Positions 46,766 through 55,656 of a DNA stretch of 64,000 nucleotides are shown here, piece after piece. The notes beneath the pieces are model-generated. The model was not told the origin of the DNA and did not search any database. It was given only the letters and a program-made list of their open reading frames with translations. The number at the start of each line of letters is the position of its first letter. Position 1 is the stretch's first letter. The stretch lies in the NCBI RefSeq assembly GCF_019890615.1, contig NZ_JAINVZ010000028.1, positions 1-64,000 on the forward strand. Reading direction: 5' to 3'. Both the position numbers and the translations under genes were made by a program. This DNA is from Streptantibioticus parmotrematis (GTDB taxonomy: Bacteria; Actinomycetota; Actinomycetes; Streptomycetales; Streptomycetaceae).

Positions 46766-47616
46766 GTCGCCGCCTCGACGGCCCGGGCCACCCGCACCGC
46801 GTCGGCGGTCGGCCGGACCTGGTGCACCCGCACCGCCCAGGCGCCCTCGCGGGCCGCGATCGCGGAGACCGCCGCGGTCGCCGCGTCCCGCTCCCGCGCG
46901 GGCGGCGGATCGCCCTCACCACCGGCCAGCACCCGGCCGAGAAACCGCTTGCGGGAGGCGGCCACCAGCAGCGGGCGGCCCAGCGCGCGCAGCCGGTCGA
47001 GGTGCGCGACGAGCGCCAGGTCGTGACCGGCGTCCTTGGCGAAGCCCAGGCCCGGGTCGATCACCACGCGCTCCGGGTCGACGCCCGCCGCGACCACCGC
47101 GTCCAGCCGCTCCCGCAGCTCGTCGACGACCTCGGCCACCACGTCGCCGTAGAGCGCGCGGGAGTTCATGTCGATGCTCGCGCCGCGCCAGTGCATGACC
47201 ACGAACGGGACGCGGGCGTCCGCCGCCACGGAGAGCATCGCCGGGTCGGCCAGGCCGCCGCTGACGTCGTTGACCAGGCGGGCGCCCGCCTCGACGGCCC
47301 GCTCCGCCACCGACGCGCGCATGGTGTCCACGCTGACCACCGCACCGGCCGCGGCCAGCTCGCGCACCACCGGGATCACCCGGCGCAGCTCCTCCGGCTC
47401 GTCGACCCTGCGGGCGCCGGGGCGGGTGGACTCGCCGCCGACGTCGACCAGGTCGGCGCCGGCGGCGATCAGGTCCAGGCCGTGCTTGACGGCACGCTCC
47501 GGGTCGAACCACAGCCCGCCGTCGCTGAACGAGTCGGGCGTGACGTTCACCACGCCCATCACCGCGCAGCGGTCCCAATCGGGCAGACCCGCCACCCGGC
47601 CTCGCAACGTACTCAT
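46762..47616 (-). CDS. folP: dihydropteroate synthase
   Basis: Joins p-aminobenzoate to the pterin pyrophosphate and is the sulfonamide target. The 284 residues match the family. The signatures are AVMGVVNVTPDSFSDGG near the N-terminus, DVGGESTRPGARRV, VSVDTMRASVAERAVEAGARLVNDVSGG, VVIDPGLGFAKDAGHDLALV and LVAASRKRFLG. The ATG at 47616 is preferred to a TTG two codons upstream. It is the first gene of the minus-strand folate run, separated from mprF by a 95-bp gap filled with tandem repeats. Confidence 0.96.
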   Translation of the reverse strand: MSTLRGRVAGLPDWDRCAVMGVVNVTPDSFSDGGLWFDPERAVKHGLDLIAAGADLVDVGGESTRPGARRVDEPEELRRVIPVVRELAAAGAVVSVDTMRASVAERAVEAGARLVNDVSGGLADPAMLSVAADARVPFVVMHWRGASIDMNSRALYGDVVAEVVDELRERLDAVVAAGVDPERVVIDPGLGFAKDAGHDLALVAHLDRLRALGRPLLVAASRKRFLGRVLAGGEGDPPPARERDAATAAVSAIAAREGAWAVRVHQVRPTADAVRVARAVEAAT

Positions 47617-47652
47617 ACCCAAAGCGTAGGCGGTGCGCGGCGGGGCGCGGGC

Positions 47653-47729
47653 GGTCAGGCGGCCTCACGGCGTCGTGCGTCGGTCAGGCGGCCTCACGGC
47701 CCGTGCGTCGGTCAGGCGGCGTTACGGCC
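47653..47729. repeat. tandem repeat, 28-29-bp unit, 2.7 copies
   Basis: Units beginning GGTCAGGCGGCCTCACGG start at 47653 and 47682, and a shorter third unit at 47710 extends into the mprF coding end. It contains the mprF stop codon. Confidence 0.85.
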
Positions 47730-49544
47730 GAGCGGGGTCACTCGCTTGTCCTGCGGATGCGCGCACTCCCGTTGGCGCGGCTCCCGGCTGACCCCGGGGA
47801 TCCAGCGACGCACCCGGGCGGGCAGCTCCAGGGTGATGAAGGCCTCCGCCTGCATCACCGCGAAGCCGATCCGGGGCAGGTCGCGGTTGTTGGGGAAGAC
47901 CATGAACCGCGGCTCCCAGACGGGCTGGAACTTCGCGTTGAACTTGTACAGCGACTCGATCTGGAACCAGCGGGAGAGGAAGACCAGCAGGCCGCGCCAG
48001 AAGCGCAGCACCGGGCCGGCGCCGATCCGCTCGCCGCGGGCCAGCGCCGAGCGGAACATCGCGAAGTTCAGCGACACCCGCGCGATGCCCATCTCCGGCG
48101 CGTTGCTGAGCGCGTGCACGATCAGCAGCTCGTTCATCCCGGCGTCGGCCGAGCGGTCGCGGCGCATCAGCTCCAGCGAGATGCCGTCCTTGCCCCACGG
48201 CACGAAGTGCAGCACGGCCTTGAGGTCGCCGTGCGGCGAGGAGTCGTTCTCCTCGGTCTTGTGCGCGGTGACGACCACGCAGTCGCCGTCCTCCGGGTCG
48301 CCGAAGCGGCCCAGCGCCATCGAGAAGCCGCGCTCGGTGTCCGTGCCGCGCCAGTCGGCCGCCGCCGAGCGGACCCGGGCCCGCTCCTCCTCGGTCAGCT
48401 CGCTCACCCTGCGCATCCGGCAGGTGTAGCCGTTGCGTTCGACGCGCTTGACCATCTGCCGCACGTTGCGCATCGCCCGGCCGGACAGCGAGAACGACTC
48501 GGTCTCCACGATCGCCTCGTCGCCCAGCTCCAGCGCGTCGAGGCCGGTCTCGCGGGTCCACACCTCGCCGCCGGTCTCGCTGCACCCGACGACCGCCGGG
48601 ATCCAGGCGTGTGCCCTGGACTCCTCCATGAACCGCTCGATGGCGCCGGGCCAGGCCTCGACGTCGCCGATCGGGTCGCCGCTGGCGAGCATGACGCCGG
48701 AGATGACGCGGTAGGAGATGGCCGCCTTGCCGGTGGCGGAGAAGATCACGGACTTGTCGCGGCGCAGCGCGAAGTGGCCCAGCGAGTCGCGCCGCCCGTG
48801 CTTGGACAGCAGCGCCCGCAGCCGCTCCTCGTCCTCCGCGCCGAGCACCGCGGTCGGGTGCTCGGGGCGCAGCACCAGGTACGCGGTGGTGAACAGGATG
48901 AGGAAGCCGAGGCCGCCGAGCGAGTAGCCGACCAGGTCCGCGGTGCGGTCCGAGGCGTAGTGCACCGGACCGCCGAGGCCGAAGAGCCCGTAGAAGACCG
49001 TCTGGCACCGGTCGAGGAAACCGGGATCGCCCATTTCCGACTTCGGGTGGGAACTGACGATCAGCAATCCGATACCAAAACAGACGACGCTGAGCACCAC
49101 GAAGTTGTAGATCGCGCGCCAACGGGTACGAGGATCGGAGAGCGCCGCGAACTGCTCCCGATGGGTCAGCAACGTGACGAACAGTCCGATCGAGAGCACG
49201 ACGTCCACCGGCGACACGTGGTGGTGCAGCGCTTCCGCGGCCACACCCGCCGGAAGCAGGACCACCGCGGCCGTCCAGGCACGTCGCTTGCGGCGCTTGA
49301 GGCCGTGGGCGAGCATCAGCAGCAGGAGGCCAACGATGATCGACGCGGCGGCCGCGATGCTGCTCACCGTGCCCGGCAGATATCCCGCCCAGGTGTGGAT
49401 ACGGCTGTGCCGGAACCGCGGAATGATGCCGTTGGCCAGGTTCAGCAGCCCGATCAGGGCGCACACCGTACCCACCAGAGCGGGTGCTTTCGACCCGGGT
49501 ACGAGGACCACCCGGCGCTTCCGTGTGGCAGACGCCTCAGTCAT
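47712..49544 (-). CDS. phosphatidylglycerol lysyltransferase-like membrane protein (MprF/DUF2156)
   Basis: A 610-aa enzyme predicted to add an aminoacyl group, typically lysine, to phosphatidylglycerol and so lower the negative surface charge. Five to six N-terminal helices (residues about 15-215) precede a soluble DUF2156 domain (about 270-560) with RRDKSVIFSATGKAAISYRV, GDPIGDVEAW, and FNAKFQPVWEPRFMVFPNNRDLPRIGFAVM. GAGGA eight bases before the ATG fixes the start. It is divergent from the esterase gene. The last codons are part of a tandem repeat. It contributes to cationic peptide resistance in other bacteria. Confidence 0.88.
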   Translation of the reverse strand: MTEASATRKRRVVLVPGSKAPALVGTVCALIGLLNLANGIIPRFRHSRIHTWAGYLPGTVSSIAAAASIIVGLLLLMLAHGLKRRKRRAWTAAVVLLPAGVAAEALHHHVSPVDVVLSIGLFVTLLTHREQFAALSDPRTRWRAIYNFVVLSVVCFGIGLLIVSSHPKSEMGDPGFLDRCQTVFYGLFGLGGPVHYASDRTADLVGYSLGGLGFLILFTTAYLVLRPEHPTAVLGAEDEERLRALLSKHGRRDSLGHFALRRDKSVIFSATGKAAISYRVISGVMLASGDPIGDVEAWPGAIERFMEESRAHAWIPAVVGCSETGGEVWTRETGLDALELGDEAIVETESFSLSGRAMRNVRQMVKRVERNGYTCRMRRVSELTEEERARVRSAAADWRGTDTERGFSMALGRFGDPEDGDCVVVTAHKTEENDSSPHGDLKAVLHFVPWGKDGISLELMRRDRSADAGMNELLIVHALSNAPEMGIARVSLNFAMFRSALARGERIGAGPVLRFWRGLLVFLSRWFQIESLYKFNAKFQPVWEPRFMVFPNNRDLPRIGFAVMQAEAFITLELPARVRRWIPGVSREPRQRECAHPQDKRVTPLGRNAA

Positions 49545-49744
49545 CGATGCCGTCCTCTGACGGAACCCCATTGAGGCATTCGGCATCTTTCTGTGCAGAC
49601 ATCGGTCTCCCAGCCCCGATAAGCGGATCTTTCTGCCCTTGAACGCCCACGCGCTGCGTCAGGCGCCCTCTAGGACGTGAACGCGGCCCCCGGGGTTCCA
49701 CTCCCGGAGCCGGAACGGCCGAACCACCGAACGGAAAGCGCCTC

Positions 49745-50866
49745 ATGGGTCTCACCAGCAAGAAACTCCTGGTCCTGGTCGCCGTCATCGCGGTGGCCAT
49801 GTTCTGCGCCACGATCTGGCTGTGGCCCCGGCTGTCGCGCAGCGGCGTGCGGCCCGTGGCCGGGCGGGTCGGGCTGCTGGTGGGCGGTCAGTTGTCGATC
49901 CTGGCGGCACTGGGCCTGGGGATCAACTCCTACTTCGGTTTCTACTCCTCCTTCGCCGACCTGCTCGGCACCGACCAGGCCCCCGGGCAGGTCGTGGACT
50001 ACTCCTCCGGCGGCACCCCGGGCAAGCTGGGCCTCCAGATGCAGGGGCACGAGCCGGTCGGGGTGCCGGGGGGCGGCGTGCCCGCGCGGGCCGGGCGGAT
50101 CGACAAGGTGGAGATCAAGGGGGCCAAGACCGGCATCGTCACCCCGGCCTACGTCTACCTGCCCCCGCAGTACTTCCAGCCGGGCTTCAGCAAGCAGGAC
50201 TTCCCGGCCGCGGTCATACTGACCGGCTACCCGGGCACCGCCGAGTCGCTGATCACCCGGATGAAGTACCCGCAGACGGCGACCGAGCACATCCAGAAGG
50301 GGCAGATGCAGCCCACGATCCTGGTGATGCTGCGGCCCACCGTGGTGCCGCCGCGTGACACGGAGTGCATGGACGTCCCGCACGGCCCGCAGGTCGAGAC
50401 CTTCTTCACCCAGGACCTGCGCCAGGCCATCTCGGCCAACTACCGGGTCGGCCACACCGCGCAGAACTGGGGCATCATGGGCGACTCCACCGGCGGGTAC
50501 TGCGCGGTCAAGATGTCGATGCAGCACCCGGAGGCGTTCTCCGCGTCGGTCTCGCTGTCCGGCTACTACAGCACGCACGACGACCCGACGACCGGCGACC
50601 TGTTCGGCGGCAGCGCGCAGCTGAAGGACGAGAGCGACATGATGTGGTGGCTGAAGCACAAGCCGTCCCCCGACGTGTGGGCCCTGGTGACGACCAGCCG
50701 CAAGGGCGAGGGCAACTACAAGGCGACGCAGGCGTTCATCAAGGCGGTCAAGGAGCCGATGCAGGTCGCGTCGATCATCCTGCCCAGCGGCGGCCACAAC
50801 TTCAGCACGTGGAACCGGGAGCTGCCGGCCGCCCTCGACCAGCTGAGCAAGCACCTGTCGCAGTGA
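49745..50866 (+). CDS. membrane-anchored alpha/beta-hydrolase esterase (antigen-85-like)
   Basis: A 373-aa protein with two hydrophobic segments near the N-terminus (about 8-27 and 43-62) and an extracytoplasmic esterase domain. The nucleophile elbow is MGDSTGGYCAVKMS, with the GxSxG serine. VYLPPQYFQPGFSKQDFPAAVILTGYPGT opens the domain, and PSGGHNFSTWNRELP contains the likely catalytic His. It resembles the esterase family that includes mycolyltransferases, but Streptomyces has no mycolates. The substrate is unknown. It is divergent from the mprF-like gene. Confidence 0.85.
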   Translation: MGLTSKKLLVLVAVIAVAMFCATIWLWPRLSRSGVRPVAGRVGLLVGGQLSILAALGLGINSYFGFYSSFADLLGTDQAPGQVVDYSSGGTPGKLGLQMQGHEPVGVPGGGVPARAGRIDKVEIKGAKTGIVTPAYVYLPPQYFQPGFSKQDFPAAVILTGYPGTAESLITRMKYPQTATEHIQKGQMQPTILVMLRPTVVPPRDTECMDVPHGPQVETFFTQDLRQAISANYRVGHTAQNWGIMGDSTGGYCAVKMSMQHPEAFSASVSLSGYYSTHDDPTTGDLFGGSAQLKDESDMMWWLKHKPSPDVWALVTTSRKGEGNYKATQAFIKAVKEPMQVASIILPSGGHNFSTWNRELPAALDQLSKHLSQ

Positions 50867-50908
50867 CCCCGGCCCCGACCGGGGCGGCGACCCGTTCGTG
50901 GCACGAAG

Positions 50909-50937
50909 CGGCCAGGAAGGCGATGTCTTCCTGGCCG
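50909..50937. terminator. stem-loop between esterase and Hint gene
   Basis: CGGCCAGGAAG at 50909-50919 pairs perfectly with CTTCCTGGCCG at 50927-50937. It lies between converging stop codons. A second small palindrome TTCGTG G CACGAA sits at 50895-50907. Confidence 0.7.
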
Positions 50938-50951
50938 CGGTGGTGTCCGCA

Positions 50952-51938
50952 TCAAGCCGTCCCGACCAAGTGTCCGTTCACCAGGAACGACTCATGCGGG
51001 GCCAGAGTGAAGGCGTAGAGCGTGTAGGGCTTGCGGCCCTCGGCGACCACTGGGCGGACCTGCGTCACCCGGGTCCACTCGGACTCCACCAGATGCAGTG
51101 GGTGCGGTTCGGGGTGGAAGGACCCGCGTTCGGTCCAGCGGTCCGACACGCATAAGTGTGAGGAACGTTCGTTCGTGCGCGGAGTGAACCGGGCCCCGAT
51201 GACCGTGGCCAGTTCCGCCAGGAACGGCACGTTGGCGCTGACGACGACCCGCCCCCGCCACTGCTTGGACCGGCACCCGTCACCATCGATGTACCCGTCC
51301 AGGAAGCCGGTGAGGGTGTCCTGGTCACGCAGGACCACGCGTGGAAAGCGCTGGCGCAGGTGGTGGGCGTCCCCGCCCACGTATTGACGCAGCAGATCAG
51401 CGAGGTAGGAGGACACCACGCGGACCCGGAAGCCTGGTACGTCCCGTCCGAGGTACCCCGATGGTCGCGATACCGGCTCCAGCGACGCCGGCAGTCCCGT
51501 CGAGGACGTCAGGCATTCGGCGAACCGCGCGGCGAAGCCTCGGTCGTTGACGACGAGCGACACATAGTTGCCGCGCACGGTACCGTCCGCGCACGTTGCT
51601 CCCACCAGATAGCCCAAGTCGTAACCGGGGACGGGGTCGAGGCGTGTCCGGCACAGCTTCCGTGCCTGGGTCCCCTCGACCAGCGTTCCCGTCGTCCTCC
51701 CTACGGGGACCCAGCCCTCGTTCGACGCCAGGCTGTGGCCCTCTCCCAGCTGGAAGGCGGCTCGCCCGGTCACGACCTCCACATGACGGCGTGATGCCCG
51801 CGAGTGGACGGACAGGACAGTGGTCTCGACTGTCCTACCGTCCACCAGGCTCCACAAGTGATCTCCCGGTTTGACGTCCCGCGCCCTCTTGCGGCCACCC
51901 ACCACGTTGACGACCTGCCTGCCTGGCACTCCCGTCAT
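50952..51938 (-). CDS. free-standing Hint-fold protein with LAGLIDADG endonuclease motifs
   Basis: A 328-aa intein-like protein not embedded in another gene. The N-terminal part resembles intein blocks A and B (DVKPGDHLWSLVDG at 21-34, GEGHSLASNEGWVPVG at 65-80). Two LAGLIDADG-type motifs follow: LVGATCADG at 111-119 and LDGYIDGDG at 213-221, with Asp118 and Asp220 as likely metal ligands. The C-terminus YAFTLAPHESFLVNGHLV resembles block F, but the splice His-Asn is replaced by Gly-Thr, and no Cys/Ser starts the protein. An in-frame TAA lies just upstream, so no N-extein exists. AGGGG precedes the ATG. Codon use is less GC-biased than in its neighbours. Confidence 0.82.
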   Translation of the reverse strand: MTGVPGRQVVNVVGGRKRARDVKPGDHLWSLVDGRTVETTVLSVHSRASRRHVEVVTGRAAFQLGEGHSLASNEGWVPVGRTTGTLVEGTQARKLCRTRLDPVPGYDLGYLVGATCADGTVRGNYVSLVVNDRGFAARFAECLTSSTGLPASLEPVSRPSGYLGRDVPGFRVRVVSSYLADLLRQYVGGDAHHLRQRFPRVVLRDQDTLTGFLDGYIDGDGCRSKQWRGRVVVSANVPFLAELATVIGARFTPRTNERSSHLCVSDRWTERGSFHPEPHPLHLVESEWTRVTQVRPVVAEGRKPYTLYAFTLAPHESFLVNGHLVGTA

Positions 51939-52006
51939 CGGTTCGCCCCTTGCCTGAGACCGAGTACACCAGAAGGGACGTTACGAGGCAGCACTGACAG
52001 TTGGTG

Positions 52007-52612
52007 CTATCTGGCCATGATCAGGCTCATCGCCTCCGCGCGGGTTGCGGGGTGGCGCAGCTGACCGCGCACCGCCGAGGTGATGGTCTTGGCGCCGGGC
52101 TTGCGCACTCCGCGCATGGACATGCACATGTGCTCGCACTCCAGGACGACGATCACACCGCGCGGCTCCAGTATCCGCATCAGGGAGTCGGCTATCTGCG
52201 TGGTCAGCCTCTCCTGCACCTGAGGGCGCCGGGCGAAGACGTCTACGAGGCGAGCCAGCTTGGACAGGCCCGTGATCTTGCCGTCCTGGGACGGGATGTA
52301 CCCGACGTGAGCCATTCCCACGAAGGGGACCAGGTGGTGCTCACAGCTCGACAGCACCTCGATGTCCTTCACCAGCACCATCTCGTCGTGACCGAGGTCG
52401 AAGGTGGTGGTCAGGACGTCCTCGGGGGACTGCCACAGGCCCGCGAAGATCTCCTTGTAGGCGCGGGCCACCCGGCCGGGGGTGTCGCGCAGGCCCTCGC
52501 GGTCGGGGTCCTCGCCCACCGCGATGAGCAGTTCCCGGACCGCGTTCTCGGCCCGCTTCTCGTCGAACTCGCCGGCAGGGCCGACGCCGTTCAGCGTCAC
52601 CGGGTCGGTCAT
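52007..52612 (-). CDS. folE: GTP cyclohydrolase I
   Basis: Catalyses the first step of pterin and folate synthesis. The 201 residues match the family. The zinc-site and catalytic segment is [19 protein letters not shown], and [19 protein letters not shown] provides the second Cys and active-site loop. [26 protein letters not shown] is the N-terminal signature. It is separated from ftsH by a terminator, so it probably has its own promoter. The free-standing Hint gene lies 68 bp downstream of its stop. Confidence 0.96.
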   Translation of the reverse strand: MTDPVTLNGVGPAGEFDEKRAENAVRELLIAVGEDPDREGLRDTPGRVARAYKEIFAGLWQSPEDVLTTTFDLGHDEMVLVKDIEVLSSCEHHLVPFVGMAHVGYIPSQDGKITGLSKLARLVDVFARRPQVQERLTTQIADSLMRILEPRGVIVVLECEHMCMSMRGVRKPGAKTITSAVRGQLRHPATRAEAMSLIMAR

Positions 52613-52656
52613 ATGAGCCTCGTTCCTTGACAGCGTGCGCGCGCACGTGCGAAAAA

Positions 52657-52693
52657 GCCGCGTCCCCCAGGCTAGAACCCTGGGGGACGCGGC
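52657..52693 (-). terminator. intrinsic terminator after ftsH
   Basis: GCCGCGTCCCCCAGG at 52657-52671 pairs perfectly with CCTGGGGGACGCGGC at 52679-52693. On the minus strand the stem is followed by TTTTT, a classical U-tract. It separates ftsH from folE. Confidence 0.85.
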
Positions 52694-52739
52694 GTTCATT
52701 CCGGGGGCGGACCCGGGCCGGAGCCGGTCCGCCCGGGCG

Positions 52740-54809
52740 TCAGCTGTCGCCGTTGCCCGAGTCCTCCGGCAGCTCGACCGTGTCGGCCGGCTTCTTGACC
52801 GTGGAGACCGACGGCGGGGTGGCGCCGTTGGCGGTCGTCGCACCGTTGGTCAGGGCCAGCTCCCGCGGGGAGAGCACCGCCGGACGGGTCGAGGGGGTCC
52901 GCCGTGAGGAGCCGGTCCAGGCCGGACGCGGCGGGCGCTTGACGACCGGCTTGAAGACCTCGGCGATCTCCTCCTTGTTCAGCGTCTCCTTCTCCAGGAG
53001 GGCCAGAACGAGGTTGTCGAGGACGTCGCGGTTCTCGACCAGGATCTCCCACGCCTCGTTGTGCGCGGTCTCGATGAGCTTCTTGACCTCTTCGTCGACC
53101 AGACCCGCGACCTCTTCCGAGTAGTCGCGCTGGTGAGCCATCTCACGGCCGAGGAACGGCTCGGAGTTGTCCTGGCCGAACTTGATCGCGCCAAGCCGCT
53201 CGGTCATGCCGTACTGCGTGACCATCGCGCGGGCGGTCGCGGTCGCCTTCTCGATGTCGTTGGCCGCACCCGTGGTCGGGTCGTGGAAGACCAGTTCCTC
53301 GGCGGCGCGCCCGCCCAGCATGTACGCGAGCTGGTCGAGCATCTCGTTGCGCGTCGTGGAGTACTTGTCCTCGTCGGGCAGGACCATGGTGTAGCCCAGG
53401 GCCCGGCCGCGCGACAGGATGGTGATCTTGTGCACCGGGTCGCTGTTCGGAGAGGCCGCCGCGACCAGGGCGTGACCGCCCTCGTGGTACGCGGTGATCT
53501 TCTTCTCCTTCTCCGACATGATCCGGGTGCGCTTCTGCGGACCCGCGACCACGCGGTCGATCGCCTCGTCCAGGAAGCCGTTGTCGATCAGCTTCTCGCT
53601 GCTGCGGGCGGTCAGCAGGGCGGCCTCGTTGAGCACGTTGGCCAGGTCGGCGCCGGTGAAGCCGGGGGTGCGGCGGGCGACGGCCTGCAGGTCGACGTCC
53701 GGGGCGACCGGCTTGCCCTTCTGGTGGACCTTGAGGATCTCCAGGCGGCCCTGGAGGTCGGGACGGTCCACGGCGATCTGGCGGTCGAAACGGCCCGGGC
53801 GCAGCAGCGCCGGGTCGAGGATGTCCGGCCGGTTGGTCGCGGCGATCAGGATGACGCCGCCCTTGACGTCGAAGCCGTCCATCTCGACGAGCAGCTGGTT
53901 GAGCGTCTGCTCGCGCTCGTCGTGGCCGCCGCCGAGGCCCGCGCCGCGGTGCCGGCCGACGGCGTCGATCTCGTCGACGAAGACGATGGCCGGGGCGTTC
54001 GCCTTGGCCTGCTCGAACAGGTCGCGGACCCGGGAGGCGCCGACGCCAACGAACATCTCGACGAAGTCGGAACCGGAGATCGAGTAGAACGGCACGCCCG
54101 CCTCACCCGCGACGGCGCGGGCCAGCAGCGTCTTGCCGGTGCCGGGCGGGCCGTAGAGCAGCACGCCCTTGGGGATCTTGGCGCCGACGGCCTGGAACTT
54201 GGCGGGCTCCTGGAGGAACTCCTTGATCTCCTGGAGCTCCTCGACCGCCTCGTCCGCTCCGGCGACGTCGGTGAACGTGGTCTTCGGGGTGTCCTTGGTG
54301 ATCAGCTTGGCCTTGGACTTCCCGAAGTTCATGACCCGGGAGCCGCCACCCTGCATCTGGTTCATCAGGAACAGGAAGACCACGACGATCAGCACGAACG
54401 GCAGCAGCGACAGCAGGATGCCGACGAACGGGTTCTGCTTCGACGGCGACACGGTGTAGCCGTCGGACAGCTGGGTGCCGCCGCGCTGGTGGTCGCTGAT
54501 CTGCGTCTGGAGCTTGTTGATGACCTCGGTCGCCTGCTGCGAGGTCGCGTAACTGGCCTGGATCTTGCTGCCCAGGTCCTTGCCGTCGACCTTCGCGCCC
54601 GACTTCAGCTGGACCTGGATGGTCTGCGAATCGCCGGTGGTGATCTTGGCCGACTGGGCCTGGCCCGAGTCGATCGCGGCGACGACCTGGCCGGTGTCCA
54701 CTGTCTTGTAGCCGCCCGAGGAACCGACGACCTGCATCAAGACGACCACGGCGAGGACGGCCAGCACGATCCACATGACCGGCCCACGGAAGTAGCGTTT
54801 GACGTCCAT
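52740..54809 (-). CDS. ftsH: ATP-dependent zinc metalloprotease FtsH
   Basis: A membrane AAA+ protease of 689 aa that degrades damaged and regulatory proteins. Transmembrane helices at about 10-30 and 130-150 flank an extracytoplasmic region. AAA motifs are Walker [25 protein letters not shown] and the [24 protein letters not shown]. The protease motif is HEGGH. The Pro/Ser/Thr-rich tail (about 620-689) is typical of Streptomyces. I prefer ATG at 54809 ([11 protein letters not shown]), which matches known FtsH starts; a GTG 12 codons upstream is possible. An intrinsic terminator follows it. Confidence 0.96.
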   Translation of the reverse strand: MDVKRYFRGPVMWIVLAVLAVVVLMQVVGSSGGYKTVDTGQVVAAIDSGQAQSAKITTGDSQTIQVQLKSGAKVDGKDLGSKIQASYATSQQATEVINKLQTQISDHQRGGTQLSDGYTVSPSKQNPFVGILLSLLPFVLIVVVFLFLMNQMQGGGSRVMNFGKSKAKLITKDTPKTTFTDVAGADEAVEELQEIKEFLQEPAKFQAVGAKIPKGVLLYGPPGTGKTLLARAVAGEAGVPFYSISGSDFVEMFVGVGASRVRDLFEQAKANAPAIVFVDEIDAVGRHRGAGLGGGHDEREQTLNQLLVEMDGFDVKGGVILIAATNRPDILDPALLRPGRFDRQIAVDRPDLQGRLEILKVHQKGKPVAPDVDLQAVARRTPGFTGADLANVLNEAALLTARSSEKLIDNGFLDEAIDRVVAGPQKRTRIMSEKEKKITAYHEGGHALVAAASPNSDPVHKITILSRGRALGYTMVLPDEDKYSTTRNEMLDQLAYMLGGRAAEELVFHDPTTGAANDIEKATATARAMVTQYGMTERLGAIKFGQDNSEPFLGREMAHQRDYSEEVAGLVDEEVKKLIETAHNEAWEILVENRDVLDNLVLALLEKETLNKEEIAEVFKPVVKRPPRPAWTGSSRRTPSTRPAVLSPRELALTNGATTANGATPPSVSTVKKPADTVELPEDSGNGDS

Positions 54810-55056
54810 CCATGCGGGGCGGCGACGCCCCGTCCCTCCTGCCACAGTGAGAGCACCACGGCCACTTTTCGGCCGCCGTGCGCTAGCTAGGTGTATGACC
54901 CGACCTTCGGACGGTACCTCAGCATTGTCACTCCAAGCTGCCGAGGACCGTTAACAAACCCCTCTTCCCTTGCTCCAACGGCGAGAAACCGCGTTCGGTT
55001 CCATCAGGGGCATCCGAATGGCGGCCCGCCGTTCGACCCGCGGTGTCAGCCGCCGG

Positions 55057-55611
55057 TCAGCCGCCGTAGACGTGCGGAGCGAGGGTGCCGACGAAGGGGA
55101 GGTTGCGGTACTTCTCCGCGTAGTCCAGCCCGTAGCCGACGACGAATTCGTTGGGGATGTCATAGCCGACGTACTTCACGTCGATGGCGACCTTGGCCGC
55201 CTCCGGCTTGCGCAGCAGGGTGCAGACCTGGAGCGAGGCAGGGCCGCGGGAGCTGAGGTTGGACAGCAGCCAGGACAGGGTCAGACCGGAGTCGATGATG
55301 TCCTCGACGATCAGGACGTCACGGCCCGCGATGTCGGTGTCCAGGTCCTTGAGGATGCGGACCACGCCGGAGGACTTGGTGCCCGCCCCGTACGAGGAGA
55401 CCGCCATCCAGTCCATGGTCACCGGGGTGGACAGCGCCCGGGCCAGGTCCGCCATGACCATGACGGCGCCCTTGAGGACGCCGACGATCAGCAGGTCCTT
55501 GCCCTGGTAGTCCCGGTCGATCTCAGCCGCCAGCTCGGCGAGCTTGGCGTCGATCTCTTCCTTGCTGAGGAGCACCTTCTCCAGGTCGGTGCCCATGTCC
55601 TTCTCGTTCAC
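55057..55611 (-). CDS. hpt: hypoxanthine phosphoribosyltransferase
   Basis: Salvages hypoxanthine and guanine with PRPP. The 184 residues match the family. The PRPP-binding motif is [54 protein letters not shown] and [22 protein letters not shown] are conserved. GTG at 55611 has AGGAAG upstream, while a TTG further up is less likely. It follows tilS after 45 bp, the tilS-hpt-ftsH order common in bacteria. Confidence 0.96.
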   Translation of the reverse strand: MNEKDMGTDLEKVLLSKEEIDAKLAELAAEIDRDYQGKDLLIVGVLKGAVMVMADLARALSTPVTMDWMAVSSYGAGTKSSGVVRILKDLDTDIAGRDVLIVEDIIDSGLTLSWLLSNLSSRGPASLQVCTLLRKPEAAKVAIDVKYVGYDIPNEFVVGYGLDYAEKYRNLPFVGTLAPHVYGG

Positions 55612-55656
55612 CCGCGCTACTTCCTGCAAGGCCTGCCGGCTCGGAACGTCGATCAG

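Noticed and set aside
47722..49464. 580-codon frame antiparallel-frame to mprF
   Set aside because: Arg/Gly/Pro-rich with no domain; it is a shifted frame of the mprF-like gene on the same strand.
50952..51938. Active intein interrupted by a host gene
   Set aside because: An in-frame TAA precedes the start, the C-terminal His-Asn is absent, and folE beside it is intact, so there are no exteins.
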